Assembly: GCA_900539505.1 (NCBI GenBank)
Contig: UQCL01000032.1
Coordinates: 1 to 25,106, forward strand
Direction: 5' to 3'
DNA length: 25,106 nucleotides
DNA from: an uncultured Campylobacter sp.
GTDB taxonomy: Bacteria > Campylobacterota > Campylobacteria > Campylobacterales > Campylobacteraceae
In this document: positions 21,689 through 25,106 of the stretch, in pieces
Position numbering within the stretch: the first letter of the stretch is position 1
Layout: each line of letters opens with the position of its first letter
Made by a program: the position numbers and the translations under genes
The notes under the pieces: model-generated
Told to the model about the DNA's origin: nothing
Databases searched by the model: none
What the model saw: only the letters and a program-made list of their open reading frames with translations

Positions 21689-23197
21689 ATGAGCTTTTGG
21701 ACCTATTGCGCAATCGCGATATATTTCGGCGCGCTTATTTTTATAGGTAGGTATTATTATGACAAGAATGCGAGCTTAAGCGAGTATCTGCTCGATAATC
21801 GCCGCCTAGGGCCATTCGTAACGGCGCTTAGCGCGGGCGCTAGCGATATGAGCGGCTGGATGCTTTTGGGAGTGCCGGGGGCGATGTTTGCGACAGGAAT
21901 TTGCAATATCTGGATAGCCCTAGGACTTTGCGTGGGCGCGTGGTGCAACTACAAATTTCTTGCAAAAAGGCTTAGAATTTACACCGAGGTAGCAAGCGAC
22001 AGCGTTACGATCCCGGATTTTTTAGAAAACCGCTTTAAAGACCGCACCAAGACGCTTCGCATCATCTCGGGGCTTTTGATCATCATATTTTTTACGCTCT
22101 ATGTTAGCAGCGGCATCATCGCGGGCGGCAAGACCTTTGAGAGCTTTTTCGGACTAAATTTCACCTACGGCGCGATCGCTACGATCTTAATCGTCGTGTT
22201 TTATACCTTTTTCGGCGGATTTAAGGCCGTCGCGATCACCGACGCGTTTCAGGGGGCGCTGATGTTTGCGGTGCTTATTTTAATCCCTCTGTTTTCTTAC
22301 CGCGCGCTGCAGATCCCTGCGGACAGCTCCTTTTTAGCGCAGGTGCGGCTATACGGCGCGAGCCACCTCGATCTATTTTACAATCAAAGCTTCTTGGGCG
22401 TTTTGGGTCTGCTTGCTTGGGGGCTCGGATACTTCGGGCAGCCGCACATCATCGTGCGCTTTATGGCGATTAGAAGCTCGCGCGAGCTTGATAGCGCGCG
22501 CCGCATCGGAATTTCGTGGATGGTGCTAGGGCTAGTAGGCGCGATGCTTAGCGGTCTTATCGGCTTTGTGTATTTTTCGCAAAAAGGTCTTAGCATAGAC
22601 GATCCCGAAAAAATTTTCCTAGAGCTCGGTAAAATTTTCTTTCATCCATTCATCCTAGGCGTCATAATCTCTGCGGTGCTGGCGGCGATTATGAGCACTA
22701 TCTCAAGCCAGCTTTTGGTAAGCGCGAGTGCCGTTACGAAGGATTTTATCTTCGCGTTTTATAAAAAAGAGGTGAGCGAGCGCACGCAGACGCTAAGTAG
22801 CCGCATCGCCGTCGTGATCATCGCCGCGGTCGCCGCGATTTTGGCATTCGGCTCAAACGATACGGTGCTAAACGTCGTCGGAAACGCTTGGGCGGGATTT
22901 GGCGCGAGCTTTGGAGCGGTGCTGCTTTTCAGCCTGTATTCTAAAAAAATGAGCGCTCTCTCGGCTTTGGTGGGTATGCTCGTAGGCGGTATCACGGTTA
23001 TTTGCTGGATATTATCGGGGCTTTCGGCGATCGTTTACGAGCTGCTGCCGGGCTTTTGCTTTTCGGCACTTGCGATACTGCTCGTAAATCGCTACAACTC
23101 CGTGCTAGATAAGATGGCGGATGAGCCTAATGCCGCGCAAATTTCGCAGGAATTTGAAAAGATGAAGGAGCAAAGTTTAAGGGGCAAAGATGGCTAA
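21689..23197 (+). CDS. putP: Sodium/proline symporter PutP
   Basis: This 502-residue polytopic sodium:solute symporter of the SSS family imports proline with Na+. The PutP hallmark SAGASDMSGWMLLGVPGA follows NRRLGPFVTAL in the second membrane segment, with the sodium-site residues in that region. Further family segments are IPDFLENRF, GLGYFGQPHIIVRFMAIRS and AAIMSTISSQLLVSASAVTKD. Length matches E. coli PutP. The start has AAAAGGAGG 5 bases upstream. It overlaps the following DUF2130 gene by 8 bases, so the two are translationally coupled even though their roles look unrelated. Proline is a favoured carbon source in Campylobacter. No putA lies in the window. Confidence 0.93.
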   Translation: MSFWTYCAIAIYFGALIFIGRYYYDKNASLSEYLLDNRRLGPFVTALSAGASDMSGWMLLGVPGAMFATGICNIWIALGLCVGAWCNYKFLAKRLRIYTEVASDSVTIPDFLENRFKDRTKTLRIISGLLIIIFFTLYVSSGIIAGGKTFESFFGLNFTYGAIATILIVVFYTFFGGFKAVAITDAFQGALMFAVLILIPLFSYRALQIPADSSFLAQVRLYGASHLDLFYNQSFLGVLGLLAWGLGYFGQPHIIVRFMAIRSSRELDSARRIGISWMVLGLVGAMLSGLIGFVYFSQKGLSIDDPEKIFLELGKIFFHPFILGVIISAVLAAIMSTISSQLLVSASAVTKDFIFAFYKKEVSERTQTLSSRIAVVIIAAVAAILAFGSNDTVLNVVGNAWAGFGASFGAVLLFSLYSKKMSALSALVGMLVGGITVICWILSGLSAIVYELLPGFCFSALAILLVNRYNSVLDKMADEPNAAQISQEFEKMKEQSLRGKDG

Positions 23198-24503
23198 CGT
23201 AAAGTGCCCGCACTGCGGCTCTTTGATCGATATAGACGAGGCACTGCAACGCGATATCAAGGCTAAATTTGAAGATGAAATTTTGCAGCAGAAGCGAAAG
23301 TGGCAGCAGCAGCAAAACGAAGCTACGCTTAAATTTGAAGCCGAGATCGCCGCTAAGCGCGAGGAGTACGCGAAGCATCTAGCGCAGCTGCAAGCGAAGG
23401 AAAACGCCTTCGAGCAGCGCGTAAAAGCGGCGACCGATTCCGCGCTCAACAGCGAGCGGGAGAAAATTTTAGCGCTCGCAAAATCTCAAATCGAGAGCGA
23501 AAACGCGGCGAAATTTGAAATTTTACAAAAGGAGCTGCAAGAAAAATCGCAAAGAATTTCCGAGCTAAATTTAATAAAGGCCGAGATGGAGGCGCAAAAG
23601 CGTAAATTTAGCGAGCTTGAAGCTGAGAATAAAGCCAAATCAGAAATCGAGCTAACCAACCGCGTAAACCAAGAGCGCGAGCGGCTTTCGAAGCAAATTT
23701 CGCAGGAAAACGAGCTGAAATTCCGCCAAAAAGATGAGCAGATCCAAAGCCTAATTGGCCAAATAAACGAGCTCAAGCGCCGCTCGGAAGTGGGTTCGCA
23801 GCAGCTGCAAGGCGAGGTGCAGGAGCTTGCGCTACAGGAGTATCTGCGGCTAAATTTTCCTTTGGACGAGATAGATGAGGTCAAAAAGGGCGCGCGCGGC
23901 GCAGACTGCGTGCAGATAGTGCATACGAGGGAGTTTGCGGGCTGCGGTAAAATTTTATACGAGAGCAAGCGCACGAAAAGCTTCGAGCCTAAATGGATCG
24001 ACAAACTCAAAGACGATATGATAGGCGAGGGCGCGCAGATCGGCGTTATCGTCACCGAGCAGATGCCGCCTCACAGCCCTAGGCTGCACCAAGCGCCGAG
24101 CGATGCTAGCATCTGGATCTGTTCGTTTGAGGAATTTAAGGGGCTTTGCGCCGTCTTGCGCGAACATGTCGTGGCGCTTGCGTTTGCCAAAAGATCGGGG
24201 CAAAATCAAGATAGCAAAACGGCGATGCTCTACGACTATCTGACCTCGCCCGAGTTTGCCAACCAGATAAAGACGATCGTCTCGGCATTTGTCGGCATGC
24301 AAGAGAACCTAAATAAGGAGCGCAACGCGATGGAGCGCATCTGGAAACAGCGTGAAAAACAGATCGCACGTGCGCGAGACGGTGCGATCGCGATGCACGC
24401 AAGCATCAGAAGCATCGCAGGAAGCGGCGTAGCGCAGCTGGAGGACGTCGATGAAATTTTAAGCCTCGAGGCGATCGCGGCAGAGAGCGAAGCGGAGGAT
24501 TAG
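23190..24503 (+). CDS. DUF2130 coiled-coil protein with nuclease-like core
   Basis: This 437-residue cytosolic protein begins with a zinc-ribbon half CPHCG (Cys6, Cys9). A long coiled coil rich in Glu, Lys and Gln follows (about 20-210). The DUF2130 domain contains GEVQELALQEYL (Glu209, Glu212), GARGADCVQIV (Asp239) and KILYESKRTKSF (Glu258, Lys260). The spaced E-D-ExK pattern is of the PD-(D/E)XK nuclease type, as in RmuC-like proteins. The C-terminus has a second helical part (LNKERNAMERIWKQREKQIARA). Its biological function is not established to my knowledge; a DNA-repair or genome-maintenance role is inference. AAGGGG precedes the ATG, and the start overlaps the end of putP by 8 bases. 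Confidence 0.85.
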   Translation: MANVKCPHCGSLIDIDEALQRDIKAKFEDEILQQKRKWQQQQNEATLKFEAEIAAKREEYAKHLAQLQAKENAFEQRVKAATDSALNSEREKILALAKSQIESENAAKFEILQKELQEKSQRISELNLIKAEMEAQKRKFSELEAENKAKSEIELTNRVNQERERLSKQISQENELKFRQKDEQIQSLIGQINELKRRSEVGSQQLQGEVQELALQEYLRLNFPLDEIDEVKKGARGADCVQIVHTREFAGCGKILYESKRTKSFEPKWIDKLKDDMIGEGAQIGVIVTEQMPPHSPRLHQAPSDASIWICSFEEFKGLCAVLREHVVALAFAKRSGQNQDSKTAMLYDYLTSPEFANQIKTIVSAFVGMQENLNKERNAMERIWKQREKQIARARDGAIAMHASIRSIAGSGVAQLEDVDEILSLEAIAAESEAED

Positions 24504-25106
24504 GCTAGCATCGGCTCAGATAGGCTCGGCTCTGCGCGGCGCGAAGCTAGAATTTGCATAGTAGCATAACGCCAGGCTTCGAGACGGCGTGAGATTAAAA
24601 TTTTGTAAAATAAATGCGGTAGCGTCTATGGTAGAGCGGCATTAGAAGTTTGCAAAGTAGTGCGACGCTAGGCTTTTGAAATTTTGCAGCGTGATAATTT
24701 TTGCGAAGCAACGTATATGCAGAATTTTAAGGGCGCGAGTAAAAAATCCGCTAGTAACGTGCCGCGAGATTTTGCCGCGCACGGATTTGTCAAGCTTTGA
24801 GACTTAGCAAGCGATACAATCCCGCTTTTCAAGCGTGAAATTTTGCCGTTTTTGAATACGGCGTCGCCGTACCGGTTTTAGTTAAACTTTGTGCCGTAGG
24901 GTTTTTTGGAATTTGTTACAAGCTCTTCGCTAAAGTTCGTCTTAAGGGCTTCCGTTAAAATTTATGCTGCGAAACTTCGCGCCAAATTTAAAGGTAAGAC
25001 CTTCCCATCAAAGCTCGCGTCAAAATCCATATCAAAATTCGTGGCAGAATTTTAAAATTTCGCTTTACCGCGCTATGAAAATTTTAAAATTTCAATTCGT
25101 AAATTT
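24504..25106. other. Gene-less end region, about 600 bp
   Basis: No coding frame, RNA gene or mobile element is supported. The stretch again has AAATTTT-type motifs. Two diverged copies of an about 36-base segment lie 95 bases apart (24549 and 24644). The last 80 bases are dominated by AAAATTTTAAAATTT-type sequence. Confidence 0.55.
24549..24680 (+). repeat. Diverged direct repeat pair
   Basis: AGAATTTGCATAGTAGCATA (from 24549) and AGAAGTTTGCAAAGTAGTGC (from 24644) head two copies that continue into similar ACGCCAGGCTTCGAGA and ACGCTAGGCTTTTGAA sequence. By eye about three quarters of positions agree, with a one-base indel. Confidence 0.45.

Noticed and set aside
1..25106. CRISPR array, tRNA, rRNA, prophage or integrase
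   Set aside because: No regularly spaced identical repeats, no cloverleaf or rRNA sequence, and no phage or recombinase gene could be seen on either strand.

Overview
The window reads as one accessory/housekeeping contig end from a Campylobacter-type epsilonproteobacterium. Supporting signs are a PglB-type oligosaccharyltransferase C-terminus, AAATTTT-rich DNA with G+C in the mid 40s by eye, T-rich promoters with good -10 boxes but no clear -35, and EptC/CptA-like, PutP, EF-P and MetE proteins of that style. Species cannot be fixed by reading alone; a higher-GC oral Campylobacter (gracilis, showae, rectus group) would fit. Bases 1-31 are not genomic: they are the 3' part of the Nextera Read 1 transposase adapter, so the contig starts inside pglB.

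Layout from left to right: pglB 3' fragment; a small outer-membrane beta-barrel gene; metE with a terminator; a 1.5 kb gene-less stretch; a three-gene + strand cassette (MBOAT acyltransferase, tethered SGNH protein, SGNH lipoprotein) resembling a peptidoglycan O-acetylation/de-acetylation locus; a calcineurin-like metallophosphoesterase; a short selenoprotein gene of the SelW/Rdx family; efp (-) divergent from a DsbC/G-like periplasmic thiol protein (+); a DUF234 protein (-) divergent from a class-V PLP aminotransferase/cysteine desulfurase-like gene (+); a - strand operon (SNase-like secreted protein, thiE, uppP, eptA-like phosphoethanolamine transferase); a - strand polar amino acid ABC transporter operon (permease, ATPase, binding protein); and putP overlapping a DUF2130 coiled-coil gene (+). 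The window ends in about 600 bp without genes.

The most noteworthy item is the 77-residue selenoprotein at 10580-10813. Its tenth sense codon is followed by an in-frame TGA in a CxxU motif, and a strong bacterial SECIS-like hairpin starts two bases after that TGA. An ordinary gene finder would miss it because the reading frame is broken by the TGA. Functionally the window is rich in envelope genes: N-glycosylation, a barrel protein, O-acetylation, undecaprenyl recycling and phosphoethanolamine transfer. It also carries thiol/selenol redox genes. The gene-less stretches are filled with degenerate AAATTTT-centred repeats and several long hairpins.
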